Positions 43,096-53,034 of a DNA stretch of 64,000 nucleotides are shown one piece after another. Location: assembly GCF_008086595.1 (NCBI RefSeq), contig NZ_RXYA01000002.1:62001-126000 (forward strand), in the 5' to 3' direction. The notes beneath the pieces are model-generated. The model made no database searches, was not told the origin of the DNA, and saw nothing but the letters and a program-made list of their open reading frames with translations. Every line of letters starts with the position of its first letter. The first letter of the stretch is position 1. This DNA is from Acetobacterium paludosum (GTDB taxonomy: Bacteria > Bacillota > Clostridia > Eubacteriales > Eubacteriaceae). The position numbers were made by a program, and so were the translations under genes.

Positions 43096-43123
43096 TTAAA
43101 GTTAAGTGGTATCTGGCACGGTC
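43096..43123 (+). repeat. Boundary repeat copy
   Basis: TTAAAGTTAAGTGGTATCTG then GCACGGTC. Together with 41030 it brackets the deaminase gene and its leader as one module. A degenerate copy (CTAAATGAACCAGTTACTGT) follows near 43240. Confidence 0.75.
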
Positions 43124-43312
43124 ATGCGCCTATTTTTTATTTTTGAGTTTAGATTTCTCCACTTCTAAAGCAATCAATTATCAATGAAAATTCATGTTCA
43201 AAATAGATATTTAACACAAGTAGTCTATAATATTATTCTTAAGCTAAATGAACCAGTTACTGTCAGATAATGATGTTTGAATTTCATAGAAACCGTCCCC
43301 TCGACTCGAACG

Positions 43313-44161
43313 TTAGCGAGTTATAACTACATTATTGAATTCTGTGTAAGTTAATGGAAGATTTTCTTTTGAAATTAACATATATTTATCATTATGTAAA
43401 AACAATTGCTTATCAATGATTTCAGCATTAAATACAATTGCTGTATCACTATAATCAACGACTATAGCTTTTATTAATCCATTTTCTTCTAAAATTTGAT
43501 ATGTTGATTGATTTGTTGTTCTAAAATAACCTATTCCAGTCGATATAGATGCACATACCGCCATTATTATAACAATTACGATGAGTTTATTATAACTGAC
43601 TTCAAGAAATTTATATGAATAATATGCTACAGTGTCCTTGTATTTATTTTCAGGTATTTTTTCTTCTATGTCTGGTTTTTTTAGATTATTTTTCTTTTTT
43701 AAAACAAATTCTATGAGTATCGCTACAAAAGTAATGCTTATCATTGTCTGTAATGTATAGTAACCTAAAGCTTGAATAAAGAACATTAACCCGAACAACA
43801 TGATAACGAATCTATCAAAACGAAAACGGTGTATATCCAAAATTTGATCAGCTTTATACATCGAATAACAGCTTACAAAGCTTGTAAGTATAAGCATTAA
43901 ATAGGTAATAATATAACAATATGACATCAAATCAATTTGAATCATTGTATTTGGCAGTCCTAAATATAACAATTTACCTGATTGAAATCCATATAAACAT
44001 ATGAATGCTAAAGTAGTAAGTACCGTAATAATTACTCCACTGTTTTCAAGAATTTTTTTTATTAAAATTTTATTGCTTTGGCATTGGTTTGTCGTTTTTT
44101 CTTTAGCCTCAAGAATCGCATCTAATTTTGTTTTTTCTTCTATCACTGAATCTTCATTCAT
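43313..44161 (-). CDS. Membrane protein of 282 residues, unrecognised
   Basis: About five transmembrane helices (near residues 40-58, 76-100, 118-140, 144-158 and 195-215), a charged cytoplasmic N-terminus and a C-terminal extracytoplasmic-looking domain of about 65 residues with beta character (LIKAIVVDYSDTAIVFNAEI, then KYMLISKENLPLTYTEF). The start at 44161 follows GAGGTGATAGAAG. No family recognised. It lies directly upstream of the deaminase module and has the same low GC, but a repeat separates them. Confidence 0.65.
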   Translation of the reverse strand: MNEDSVIEEKTKLDAILEAKEKTTNQCQSNKILIKKILENSGVIITVLTTLAFICLYGFQSGKLLYLGLPNTMIQIDLMSYCYIITYLMLILTSFVSCYSMYKADQILDIHRFRFDRFVIMLFGLMFFIQALGYYTLQTMISITFVAILIEFVLKKKNNLKKPDIEEKIPENKYKDTVAYYSYKFLEVSYNKLIVIVIIMAVCASISTGIGYFRTTNQSTYQILEENGLIKAIVVDYSDTAIVFNAEIIDKQLFLHNDKYMLISKENLPLTYTEFNNVVITR

Positions 44162-44511
44162 CTTCTATCACCTCGTATAATATGTTTATCACCAAGATTT
44201 TTTTCTTGGCATAAGCATTTCATTACATTCCTTTCTTTGAAATTCTACTACTTAGTTACAATATGACGATTGAAATAACTGAATATTCCGCTTGAATAGT
44301 GCACCCTTTTTCGAAGCCAGTGCAGTAGCATTATAATTATTTTATTCACGAGTAATTGTGTAAATACAATTATAGTTAAGGTGTCAAAACTCAACGGAAA
44401 CATTAAGCAAACAGTATATTGATTAAAAAGTAAGTTACAAGTCTGTATATTGTATGAAAACATTGTCTAATTTGCTTTTGGCACCCTAACAAATTATGGA
44501 AGTCGATAATT

Positions 44512-44942
44512 ATGGTAAATTATCTAGAAATAATCCGGCTGAAAAATCAGGATTATAGTAACACCAATATTGCTACCAGTACTGATAGCTCACGTAATAC
44601 CGTTGTTGAAGCTTGACAACTAGCACAGGATAAAGATATAAATGGCCGATACTAGATGAACTGACCGATCCAGATATGCAGACAATTCTTTATCCCTGTC
44701 GTGCCTGCATCAATGGCATAAAACTTTCTGTCTTTGAAACTATTCATAATGAACTCGCCAGACCCGGTTTAACTCTTTCCCTACTTTGAATGGAATACTG
44801 CGAGCAGTAAAGAAATGAGCAAGTTATTCTTTACCAACATTCTCAATTTAATAAGAAGTACCATGCCTTTGCTGCATCTATAAAAGCGACACTGTTTCAT
44901 TAAACGTAAGCCAGTTTAACTCATGGACGTCAACTGGGCGGG
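44512..44942 (+). pseudogene. IS21 istA remnant
   Basis: The plus strand starts MVNYLEIIRLKNQDYSNTNI, an IstA-type helix-turn-helix, and continues in broken frames through LDELTDPDMQTILYP, LARPGLTLSLLWMEY, FNKKYHAFAASIKA and MDVNWAG (first DDE Asp region). Several stops and frameshifts interrupt it. It is a different subgroup from the intact IS21 at 33226. It ends abruptly where the hsdR fragment begins. Nothing was recognised in 44162-44511. Confidence 0.75.
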
Positions 44943-45340
44943 GGGAACACAGATTCATAAGCATAGTCGCCGTAGACCTGCATAAACCAGACGCCCAGGT
45001 TGTAGGCCATTTCCAGCAGAATCACCGCATCATCATAGGAATCGTAGCCTTGATGAACGGCCTTGCTTCGGGCTTTACGCAGGGCGTAAAAAATGTCGTC
45101 AATTCCCGGAGCAATCAAACCTTCTTTTTTTAAAACTTTGATCCGGTTGGCATGGGTGTTTTCCATTAACGGAGGCTCGACATTGTCAAGCTCCATCATG
45201 AAATTGACGATGGTTTCCCCGAAGAGACCCAGCTTGATAATACAGGAGTTCCCGTCGGTATACAGGTAGTCTTCGGCCAGACTTCCCATCATCGCCAGTG
45301 CCGGAAAGTGATCGCCTAAAAATTCATAGTTTGATTTCAT
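44930..45340 (-). pseudogene. Type I restriction hsdR 5' remnant (DUF4145 N-terminal domain)
   Basis: A frame of 136 residues opening MKSNYEFLGDHFPALAMMGS with NSCIIKLGLFGETIVNFM and DDIFYALRKARSKAVHQGYD, then AYNLGVWFMQVYGDY: the N-terminal DUF4145 domain found at the start of many HsdR/DEAD-box type I restriction subunits. A good ribosome site (GAGGGG) precedes the ATG. The nuclease and helicase parts are absent; the frame ends within the istA remnant. It could be expressed as a truncated protein without restriction activity. Confidence 0.75.
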
Positions 45341-45430
45341 TGATTATCCCCTCAGTCAAGTCGATGTAATCGTATTTAATGGAAATATTGTATCACTAAA
45401 TTGTTGTCAGGGAAAGATTAATAAGCAACA

Positions 45431-45474
45431 AAAAAACCAGAATCCAAGTTGTTAGTCTTGGATTCTGGTTTTTT
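45431..45474. terminator. Strong bidirectional terminator
   Basis: AAAAAACCAGAATCCAAG pairs perfectly with CTTGGATTCTGGTTTTTT around an eight-base loop. It ends the FMN reductase unit. Confidence 0.92.
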
Positions 45475-45550
45475 ATGGTCATTTTACTTTCAACCGGCCA
45501 GAACGTTGTCAATTGACCAGTCGGTTGCGCTTTCTAAAAATGCTTAGCAC

Positions 45551-46108
45551 TTAAACGCGTAAAGTCTTTAGCGCCCCACTCCAGGCAATGACCTGATCAA
45601 ACACGTCATTCAGAGCACTTTCGTTGCGTGGGTCTGGTGTGAACACGTTCATGTTTTGGAAATCAGTAAAAAGATTGAGCATCACTTGGGCCCGAACATC
45701 GGCCATATGGAGTTCCGCGGCCACCAGTCGAAGCGCTTCAACTGACCGGGTCCCACCGGCACTGCCGTAAGCGACAAATCCCACGGCTTTGTTTTGCCAT
45801 TCCACATTCAAATAATCAATGGCATTTTTTAAGGCCCCGGGAATGCTGTGGTTATATTCAGCTGTGACAAAGATAAATCCGTCAAATTCACTGATTTTCT
45901 TTGACCAGACTTTAGTATGTTCTTTGGTATACTGCTGCATCATCGCCGGATTCGGCTCATCTAGAAGGGGCAGATTGTAATCCGCCACATCCACTAACTC
46001 AAAGGTGGCATCGGTTCGTTTCTGGGCCAGTCCATTAACCCATTTTGCCACCGCTTCCCCATTCCGACCCGGTCGGGTGCTGCCTAATATTATCCCAATT
46101 TTTGTCAT
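45551..46108 (-). CDS. NADPH-dependent FMN reductase family protein
   Basis: A protein of 185 residues with flavodoxin-like fold: GSTRPGRNGEAVAKWV binds the FMN phosphate, and FVTAEYNHSIPGALKNAIDY is the family signature. It should reduce FMN, quinones or chromate in the cytoplasm with NAD(P)H. ATG at 46108 behind GAGGAGG. Monocistronic with a strong terminator. Confidence 0.92.
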   Translation of the reverse strand: MTKIGIILGSTRPGRNGEAVAKWVNGLAQKRTDATFELVDVADYNLPLLDEPNPAMMQQYTKEHTKVWSKKISEFDGFIFVTAEYNHSIPGALKNAIDYLNVEWQNKAVGFVAYGSAGGTRSVEALRLVAAELHMADVRAQVMLNLFTDFQNMNVFTPDPRNESALNDVFDQVIAWSGALKTLRV

Positions 46109-46203
46109 TGTAATCCTCCTCGATTTTTAAATATTCGATCAATCTTAAATCAATCTAATATTAATATACCTTATTAAACCGAAGATAAACGCTGGAAATA
46201 AAT

Positions 46204-46230
46204 AAAGTTAGATGTGTTTGGTACCTGGGA
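46204..46230 (+). repeat. Boundary repeat copy, last one in the window
   Basis: AAAGTTAGATGTGTTTGGTA then CCTGGGA. Degenerate. No further copy was seen to 64000. Confidence 0.5.
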
Positions 46231-46281
46231 CTTCTTATCTCACAATCAAAATCAAAAGCGTACCGTTTGCAAAACGATTGT

Positions 46282-46319
46282 CTTACAAAAAGACGCTTTT
46301 ACGACGCCTTTTTTGTAAG
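46282..46319. terminator. Hairpin terminator of the chemotaxis gene
   Basis: CTTACAAAAA pairs with TTTTTGTAAG, enclosing the GACGC/GACGCC segment. Located 12 bases past the receptor gene's 3' end. Confidence 0.65.
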
Positions 46320-46330
46320 AAAGGATGCCT

Positions 46331-49300
46331 TTAATATTTGTCCAGGTCCCGATCGCCTAAATCAATAGTCGGTTCTGACTGTCTTTTTAATGATTCCTGG
46401 TGGGGTTTGGCCGCCCGGGTGTTTGATTTTGTTTTGGTTCTGAGCTTAAAGGTGTCAACCTGTTGTTTAAGCAGCTCAGCCTGCCCAGAAAGTTCTTCAC
46501 TGGCTGCAGCACTCTGTTCGGCAGTTGCCGAGTTCTGTTGGACCACATGAGCTACCTGTTCTACCCCAGTGTCAATCTGGGCGATGCCGGATGCCTGTTC
46601 ATTGGAAGCAATGGCAATGTTTCCGACAAGGGTGGTAACCTGTTCAATGCCTTCCACAATGTCTTCCAGAGCCGCGGCTGTATTATTCGCAATTTTTGTT
46701 CCTTCCTGAACATTATCGATGGAGCCTTCAATTAAGACCGTGGTTTCCTTGGCGGCTTCTGCACTTCGGACAGCCAGGCTTCTGACTTCCGCGGCAACTA
46801 CGGCAAAACCTTTGCCGTGTTGACCGGCCCGGGCAGCTTCCACAGCGGCATTAAGGGCCAGAATATTGGTCTGGAAAGCAATATCATCAATGACTTTGAT
46901 GATTTTTGAAATGTCATTGGATGATTGGTTGATGGCTACCATAGAACCCTGCATTTTTGACATCTGTGCATTGCCTTTAGCAGCATGATCTTTTACGTTG
47001 TCTGCTAATTCTCTGGCTTTATTGGCATCAATGGCATTATTCTTGGTTTGGTTTGCTATTTCGGTAATGGAAGCAGTTAATTCCTGAACTGCGCTTGCCT
47101 GTTCGGTGGAACCTTGAGCCAGCGATTGACTTCCCGCGGATACTTGGCCGGCGCCGGAGGCAACTTGTTCTGCCGCCACATTGATATCGCCCATGACATC
47201 GTTTAGCGAAGCAATAATCACGTTAATGGCATTGGAGATAGTGACAAAATCGCCCCGGAATTCCCGGGCATTTTCGATATCCAGATTACCCTGGGATAAT
47301 TGCTCAATTTTATCTGTAATTTCACTGACAACCATATCCAGACGACTGGCAGTGTTGTTCACGGATTGTTTGAGACCATCGATATCCCCTTTATAATTCC
47401 CAGTGATCCGTTCCTGAAGGTTGCCATTTGACATCGCATCCATAACAATCATAACTTCACTCAGCGGCTTGGTGATTTCTTCAATAATGGAATTCATGCC
47501 ACCAGCCAATGATTTCCAGGCTCCATTTAATTTGCTGAGTTCTGTCCGGGCTTTAAGATTTCCATCATTAACCGAACGGGTAACCATGACGCCCTCATTA
47601 AGTACCTCACTGATGGTTGCTTTTACCGTAATTAAACTATTGTTTATTTCGTTAAACTCAGCATTGACTTCACTGGTATATTCATCGGCGGCACCGATAT
47701 TTAGGTCAAAGTCCAGATTTCCTTCGCTTAAATAAATCAGGTTATTAGCCAGTCGGGTGACTTCCGTTTTGGTATAGTCACTGACTCTGATAATCGGAGT
47801 TAAATCGGTTACGATTTCCACAAAACCAATATTTTCACCTTTTTTATTTTTAAGGTATGCCGTATCCTGTTTATTGTTTCTTCCAACCCATTCAAAATAA
47901 CTGTCAGGCAGGTTTTTATCAACCAACCGACGGATTCCACAACCTTCGGTCTGACAGATATTGGCGCCGGCATTATAGCAATCCATGCCACAGGCAGATT
48001 TTCGGTCTTTAATGACGCCGTTGGTAATCATCAGAGCTTCAAAGGACTTATTCATAAAGGTCCATTTCATATTATTATCGGTTACATGGACAGGGAAAGG
48101 AATACCGTCAATGATGGCTTCGTACCATAACATTTTATCTACAACCGTATCCAGGGTGGCATTGACGCCCTCAATAATTTCTTTAAAACCACCATCAAAG
48201 GCGTTGGCATCTCCTCTTGTTTCCCATTGTCCATTGATTGCCGATTGGGACAACAGAGTAGTTTCGGTAATCAACCCCCTGATGGTTTCGATGGTACGTT
48301 TGAGAGCCGGTGCGATTTCATCCTGGGGATCCCTTAATTCAATATTTGCAGAGACGTCACCATTTGAAATCTGGTTCATGGTGCCGATGACTACATTTTG
48401 CAAGTCATCCGCTAGTTGGTTCATGGAGATGGTCATTTCACCGACCTCGTCCTTAGATTCAATGTTCAACCGTACACCCAGATGTCCCTGAGTCATTTCC
48501 TTGATCATGTGATTTAAAGAAATGACCGGCTTTGTGATTTTTTTGGCCAGAATATAGGTGGCTAGACCGCCAATTAATAGGATTACTAAGGATGTAATCA
48601 GAATGATATTTCTCAAATTATTGATGGGAGCTAGCACATCGCTCTCAAATTTGACGACAATAAGGGTCCAATTCGATCCGGGAATGGGGGCAGTATACGC
48701 AATTTTATTTTCTCCCAGATAATTATAGGCAATACTTCCGGTTTGTCCCACGCCCAATTTCTTTATCGCCAACCCGAACTCTTTTAAGGGACCATTGGCT
48801 TCAATTTCATCAAATATATTCGTTCGATTCAGAATCAGCTGATCGTTGGGATGGGCCATGACAGCGCCGTCTTCATTAATGACCATCCCGTATTTTCTAA
48901 CCCCGTCACCCATGCCATTGGTGATATCCAATAAGAAGGTGGGATCCCGACGACCGACCAGGAGGCCGACTACCTGCCCATTATTCTTAATTGGAGACAC
49001 TTCAAAAACAGAGGGTTCATTGGTGACTTTGCTGATGACAACGTCGGAAATGGATGATTTTCCAGCAAAACCGTCCTTGTACCAGTATTCACCTTCTGAT
49101 TTAAATTCCCCTCCGCCAATGATATATTTGCCATGGCCATTCATATCCATAACTGCAATATCCTGGTAACCCAAACGAGCCACATCTACCGATATGGAGG
49201 AAACTTGGGTATCCCAATCCATGGTGGCTGTTCGCGCCCGGAGACCAATTTCATCGAGTTTTCCAAGATTACCAGAGATTACAGCACCAATATGACCGGC

Positions 49301-49492
49301 ACCTTCGCTGACAAAAGCCTCATCCTGTTTATTTGATTCATTCGTCAAAGCAGCCGAACTGATAGTGATAGCGATCAACCCTAATATGAGTACGACAGCG
49401 ACCAGAATCAAGGTAGTGAATGCAAGTAATTTTGTGGACAAACGCATGCCAACTTGTGTATGCTCTTGTTCGTTTTTATTTGTATTCTTCAT
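46331..49492 (-). CDS. Methyl-accepting chemotaxis protein with dCache, HAMP and PAS domains
   Basis: A protein of 1053 residues. TM1 near 22-45; an extracytoplasmic dCache-type sensor to about 290 ([20 protein letters not shown], then [20 protein letters not shown]); TM2 near 297-317; HAMP modules repeated along 320-450 and 580-770; and a PAS-like domain at about 455-575 with four cysteines (CGMDC...CQTEGC, near 497-513). The signalling hairpin tip [20 protein letters not shown] is near 875-895. No C-terminal CheR pentapeptide is visible. It should sense small molecules outside and possibly redox or metal state inside. It stands alone. Confidence 0.93.
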   Translation of the reverse strand: MKNTNKNEQEHTQVGMRLSTKLLAFTTLILVAVVLILGLIAITISSAALTNESNKQDEAFVSEGAGHIGAVISGNLGKLDEIGLRARTATMDWDTQVSSISVDVARLGYQDIAVMDMNGHGKYIIGGGEFKSEGEYWYKDGFAGKSSISDVVISKVTNEPSVFEVSPIKNNGQVVGLLVGRRDPTFLLDITNGMGDGVRKYGMVINEDGAVMAHPNDQLILNRTNIFDEIEANGPLKEFGLAIKKLGVGQTGSIAYNYLGENKIAYTAPIPGSNWTLIVVKFESDVLAPINNLRNIILITSLVILLIGGLATYILAKKITKPVISLNHMIKEMTQGHLGVRLNIESKDEVGEMTISMNQLADDLQNVVIGTMNQISNGDVSANIELRDPQDEIAPALKRTIETIRGLITETTLLSQSAINGQWETRGDANAFDGGFKEIIEGVNATLDTVVDKMLWYEAIIDGIPFPVHVTDNNMKWTFMNKSFEALMITNGVIKDRKSACGMDCYNAGANICQTEGCGIRRLVDKNLPDSYFEWVGRNNKQDTAYLKNKKGENIGFVEIVTDLTPIIRVSDYTKTEVTRLANNLIYLSEGNLDFDLNIGAADEYTSEVNAEFNEINNSLITVKATISEVLNEGVMVTRSVNDGNLKARTELSKLNGAWKSLAGGMNSIIEEITKPLSEVMIVMDAMSNGNLQERITGNYKGDIDGLKQSVNNTASRLDMVVSEITDKIEQLSQGNLDIENAREFRGDFVTISNAINVIIASLNDVMGDINVAAEQVASGAGQVSAGSQSLAQGSTEQASAVQELTASITEIANQTKNNAIDANKARELADNVKDHAAKGNAQMSKMQGSMVAINQSSNDISKIIKVIDDIAFQTNILALNAAVEAARAGQHGKGFAVVAAEVRSLAVRSAEAAKETTVLIEGSIDNVQEGTKIANNTAAALEDIVEGIEQVTTLVGNIAIASNEQASGIAQIDTGVEQVAHVVQQNSATAEQSAAASEELSGQAELLKQQVDTFKLRTKTKSNTRAAKPHQESLKRQSEPTIDLGDRDLDKY

Positions 49493-49713
49493 TAGTCCAT
49501 TCCTTTCTAAGCTAAAATATTTTAACTATACACGTAGTTTTTTTATACTGAACTAACAACTAGCACTTTAGTCCAGCGTCAGTTTGATTTCTAAAAAAGC
49601 CTCCACAATGATAATAAATACCCACAGGAAGACTTTTTAAACAGTTTTAAATTTTTAGACTAATCGACTATTATTTGCATGGCTATTATTATTTTGGGGC
49701 AGTAATTTCAAAA

Positions 49714-50790
49714 CTAGTTCATTGTCATAATATCGGATCCGGCAAATGCGAAGGGCAAACGATATTGGTTGCCGCCGAGATATTCGGCTGCAGTAAATTC
49801 CCGCCAGTCTCTGCCTTCATATCGGAAACTGAATTTATTATCACCTTGCGCTCCAAGGTCAACGTCGACGAGCATATCCCCCTGATTATTGCCATCAACC
49901 GTAAAATTACTTATTTTTATGGTTCCGCCATTTTCAGTTGTACTCACAACAACGAAATCTCCACCGGCTGTAGATAGGGGCTTTGGTATGTATTCACGGA
50001 AGGTCGTTTGGGCTATTTGCAGTGCGCTGCCGGTGTCTTCTTTGTACCAGACTCCAGATAATCTGTTGATCAATTCTTCAGCGGTGAGGTTGCTGTCTGG
50101 GCTGGTAAGGATGTATTTGCCTGCTAATACCGAGCTGGACACATCTTTGGAATTGACTTCAATCACTTTAACCGTCGTTTCGCCGATGGGGAGACTAATG
50201 GGACTTGTATATTCCGTCGAGTTTTTTTCCGGGACGTTGCCATCCACTGTATAGAATAGTTTATCAGTAGCATTACCTTTAATAATTTCCAAACTCTGTG
50301 TTCCCTGATAGGCTCCGGGAGCCAGATTGTAGCTTGGATTCTTAGCAACATAATTTTCTTTTTCGGTAATGTAGCTTTGATCCCCTGTTTTTTCAGCCGC
50401 TTTTTCCAATAATGCAAGTATTTCAGCTTCGGATTTTCCTGATGCGACATAGGAACTAATGAGTTCATCATACAACTTTTTTAATTCTTCTTTATCCGTG
50501 GTATTCTCAATTGTTTTATCATCTGAATTCTGATTCGAATTTGACGTGGTAAACTGATTGACAAGGAAAAAAGCCAGGACGGCAAGAAGTAATATGCCAC
50601 CAGCGATTCCTAAAATGATTATTAATTTCTTTTTACCTTTTGGATGAGGGGGTATTTCTTTCGCCAAACTTTTTTCTCTTGTTTTTTGATTTTTTGAATT
50701 CATTTCTTCTGCTGGCAATTCGTCTTTTGGCAATTCGTCATTGCCTGGAACTGATTCAATTTTTCCCGTTACTTTTTCTTCATCATTCAT
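49714..50790 (-). CDS. Membrane-anchored protein with chitobiase C-terminal-like (CHB_HEX_C) domain
   Basis: A protein of 358 residues. The N-terminal 50 residues are cytoplasmic and charged; one helix (about 53-76, IIILGIAGGILLLAVLAFFL) anchors it; a linker with helices follows; then a CHB_HEX_C/FN3-associated beta domain (LAPGAYQGTQSLEI, LFYTVDGNVPE, ISLPIGETTVKVIEVNS). The C-terminal 130 residues (ELINRLSGVWYKEDTGSALQ onward) form a lipocalin-like or beta-rich domain that I do not recognise. Probably a cell-surface protein. Role unknown. Confidence 0.75.
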   Translation of the reverse strand: MNDEEKVTGKIESVPGNDELPKDELPAEEMNSKNQKTREKSLAKEIPPHPKGKKKLIIILGIAGGILLLAVLAFFLVNQFTTSNSNQNSDDKTIENTTDKEELKKLYDELISSYVASGKSEAEILALLEKAAEKTGDQSYITEKENYVAKNPSYNLAPGAYQGTQSLEIIKGNATDKLFYTVDGNVPEKNSTEYTSPISLPIGETTVKVIEVNSKDVSSSVLAGKYILTSPDSNLTAEELINRLSGVWYKEDTGSALQIAQTTFREYIPKPLSTAGGDFVVVSTTENGGTIKISNFTVDGNNQGDMLVDVDLGAQGDNKFSFRYEGRDWREFTAAEYLGGNQYRLPFAFAGSDIMTMN

Positions 50791-51045
50791 AATGATTTCT
50801 CCTTATTTGGATTTAATTAGGGGTAGAATCAAACATTTAAGCGTCAACAAAGAATTAATACTTTTTTTGTATTTTATAGTATTTTTATTGTTATATCAAC
50901 AAATATTTATTACTATTTAAGTTCACTTATCACCGTCTGTTTGAAAATCTTTCTAAATTTTCAATAAAGTTAAGAATCTCCATAATTCCTACATAATTAA
51001 TCTGTATTATAGGCAAAGAAATTAAATTTTAGGAGGAAAAACACT

Positions 51046-51534
51046 ATGGATATGACCCATTACATGTCATTATTGACAAGCAACCAACCATGGAATTTAT
51101 TAATCTTCATGGCGATTCCGGTAATTTGCGCAGAAACACTGACGATTTCAGAATTCTTTATCATCTTTAATCGGCTACAAACGGGAAGATTAAGGACCTT
51201 CAACAAAGCCGTTGGCATCTTTGCCGGACTGTATTTTACAGGAATTTTTATTTACTTATTTATTGCCGCCGTTATTCCCATAACCACGACCGGTCAATGG
51301 CATACCTGGGTCGATGTTGTCGCAGTCGGATTTTATTTGTTGGGCGTAATATTTCTTCTTCCAATTGCCCTAATGGAACTTGGCATCCTATTTAAAGGTA
51401 AAACGAAAGAAGAAAAAATGAAGATCCATTTTATTCTTATTTCAGGCTTTCTTGTAACCGCACATATTGCCATGATCTTCGGCATGGTTAATCCTGAAAT
51501 TATAAGCAGTATGTCAACGATGCCAATCATGTAA
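51046..51534 (+). CDS. DUF6803 four-helix membrane protein
   Basis: A protein of 162 residues with four transmembrane helices (near 14-34, 58-82, 92-112 and 126-148). The pattern HYMSLLTSNQPWNLLIFMAI and ICAETLTISEFFIIFNRL matches what I know as DUF6803. AGGAGG precedes the ATG at 51046. No partner gene on the same strand. Function unknown. Confidence 0.8.
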   Translation: MDMTHYMSLLTSNQPWNLLIFMAIPVICAETLTISEFFIIFNRLQTGRLRTFNKAVGIFAGLYFTGIFIYLFIAAVIPITTTGQWHTWVDVVAVGFYLLGVIFLLPIALMELGILFKGKTKEEKMKIHFILISGFLVTAHIAMIFGMVNPEIISSMSTMPIM

Positions 51535-51571
51535 CTATATGAATGATGGTGCTCTATTAATTCAAACTGAA

Positions 51572-53008
51572 TTATTTGTTTTTAGTTACCCTTTCGTACC
51601 CGCTTCTCAATATCAGTAAAACAGCAAATAGAATGAGTATCACATTTATCCAGACAAAACTAGGCGGGAAAAAGGTAAATAAGTAATAATCCCTCATATT
51701 GTATGCCAGTTCAAAGGGGACTTCCGTATAAAGCATTGAAAAATATAAAGCCATTAAAAGCAGACTGCCAATGCCAGATATCAAATATCTTTTATTGCGT
51801 TTTGCTTTCTCAGCGAGCACGAGTTTGCCCTTTTTTAATTGCAGAAGGAAAGCACCTCCAAAAATCAGGAGTATCACAAGCAGTCCGGTTGTAACGTAAG
51901 TGATCATCTTGGTTATTTGAAGCATAAACGTATCAACAACCTTTTCCCCCAGGACATTTTTGCCCCATTTTTCCATCAATTCATAGGTCAGATAATACGC
52001 TTTATCGGAGTTTGTCAAAATAACGATCCCGTTCTGACTCGTTGGTTCCATGACCAGCTGGGCATTCCATCCGGTTAATGTCCCATTATGCTCATAGACG
52101 GTTTTGCCGTCTATGAGTGTCCTGGGGATGATGCCCAATGCGTATTCTCCCCCGGCACTCTCGGTATTTTTTTGCGGTTGAAACATTTCCCTGTTTCCGT
52201 TTTGATAGTAGTTAATCAGTGCGATTGTAAATTTTGCCAAATCTCCGGCGGTCGTCGTCACTCCGCCGCCGCCATTCATGACAATTGGGGTGATGGCAAT
52301 TGGCTTGTTTATTCCCGCATAGGGTACCGCCAATGAACCGTCACTGGATTCATTATCGTAGTTTGTATCATTCATGCCGAGGTTTTTAAAAACAGTGTTT
52401 TTCATATAGTCTTCGAATTTTTCACCAGTTACTTCTTCAATAATTAACTGGCAGATTCCAAATCCAGCAAATTCAGAATATTCAAAAACCTCGCCGGGTT
52501 CTCTTTGAAGCCTGATATTCCGATCCCTCAGCACATCTTCTATGGCCGGCAGCGGATAGTTATAGCCGCTCTCGTCACTGCCGGTGATGCCGCTTGTGTG
52601 GGACATCAAGGTTCGGAGGGTGACCTTGTTTTCATCAAACTGGGTATCCGGCAAGGTCCATTTTGTCAAATAGGTGCTGACCGGCGCATCCAGATCGAGT
52701 TTTCCCGCGTCAACTAATTGCATCACTGCATAGGCGGTTGTGGTTTTGGAGATCGAAGCGATTTTGAACTTGGTTTCATTTCCAACCTGAATTTTGCTTT
52801 CAACATTTGCATAGCCATAATTTCTTACTTCGGCAATCTTACCGTTTTCAATTATCGCCACCGCTGCGCCTTGAGGACTATATTTTTCGACTATCTTGTC
52901 GATGTAATCTTTATCTTTATTTATGATTATATTGACGCCACCGTAAACAATTGCTATCGATGCAATAATGGCGATAATACCGATGATCCATTTCTTTTTT
53001 TCTGTCAT
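51572..53008 (-). CDS. Serine hydrolase of the class C beta-lactamase / penicillin-binding-like family
   Basis: A protein of 478 residues from ATG 53008 (GAGGTGAG upstream). An N-terminal membrane anchor, then the SxxK motif in KIASISKTTTAYAVM, a YSE motif (FEYSEFAGFGICQLI) in place of the usual YxN, and HNGTLTGW as the third motif (KTG-like). Three transmembrane helices lie in the last 120 residues. Such proteins act outside the membrane on peptides or cell-wall material; true beta-lactamase activity is not implied. Operon with the MarR gene 17-26 bases upstream. Confidence 0.88.
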   Translation of the reverse strand: MTEKKKWIIGIIAIIASIAIVYGGVNIIINKDKDYIDKIVEKYSPQGAAVAIIENGKIAEVRNYGYANVESKIQVGNETKFKIASISKTTTAYAVMQLVDAGKLDLDAPVSTYLTKWTLPDTQFDENKVTLRTLMSHTSGITGSDESGYNYPLPAIEDVLRDRNIRLQREPGEVFEYSEFAGFGICQLIIEEVTGEKFEDYMKNTVFKNLGMNDTNYDNESSDGSLAVPYAGINKPIAITPIVMNGGGGVTTTAGDLAKFTIALINYYQNGNREMFQPQKNTESAGGEYALGIIPRTLIDGKTVYEHNGTLTGWNAQLVMEPTSQNGIVILTNSDKAYYLTYELMEKWGKNVLGEKVVDTFMLQITKMITYVTTGLLVILLIFGGAFLLQLKKGKLVLAEKAKRNKRYLISGIGSLLLMALYFSMLYTEVPFELAYNMRDYYLFTFFPPSFVWINVILILFAVLLILRSGYERVTKNK

Positions 53009-53034
53009 TATGCTCACCTCTTATACTATATAAT

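Noticed and set aside
36282-44161. Prophage
   Set aside because: No capsid, terminase, portal, tail, lysis or integrase genes; the genes are single modules separated by repeats.
44248-44463. Minus-strand open frame of 71 codons
   Set aside because: Low-complexity AT-rich translation, no ribosome site, no motif.
812-46230. Canonical integron with attC sites
   Set aside because: The repeat has GTTAAGT left of its palindrome, the reverse of the RYYYAAC...GTTRRRY order required, and no integrase gene is in the window. Kept only as an analogy.
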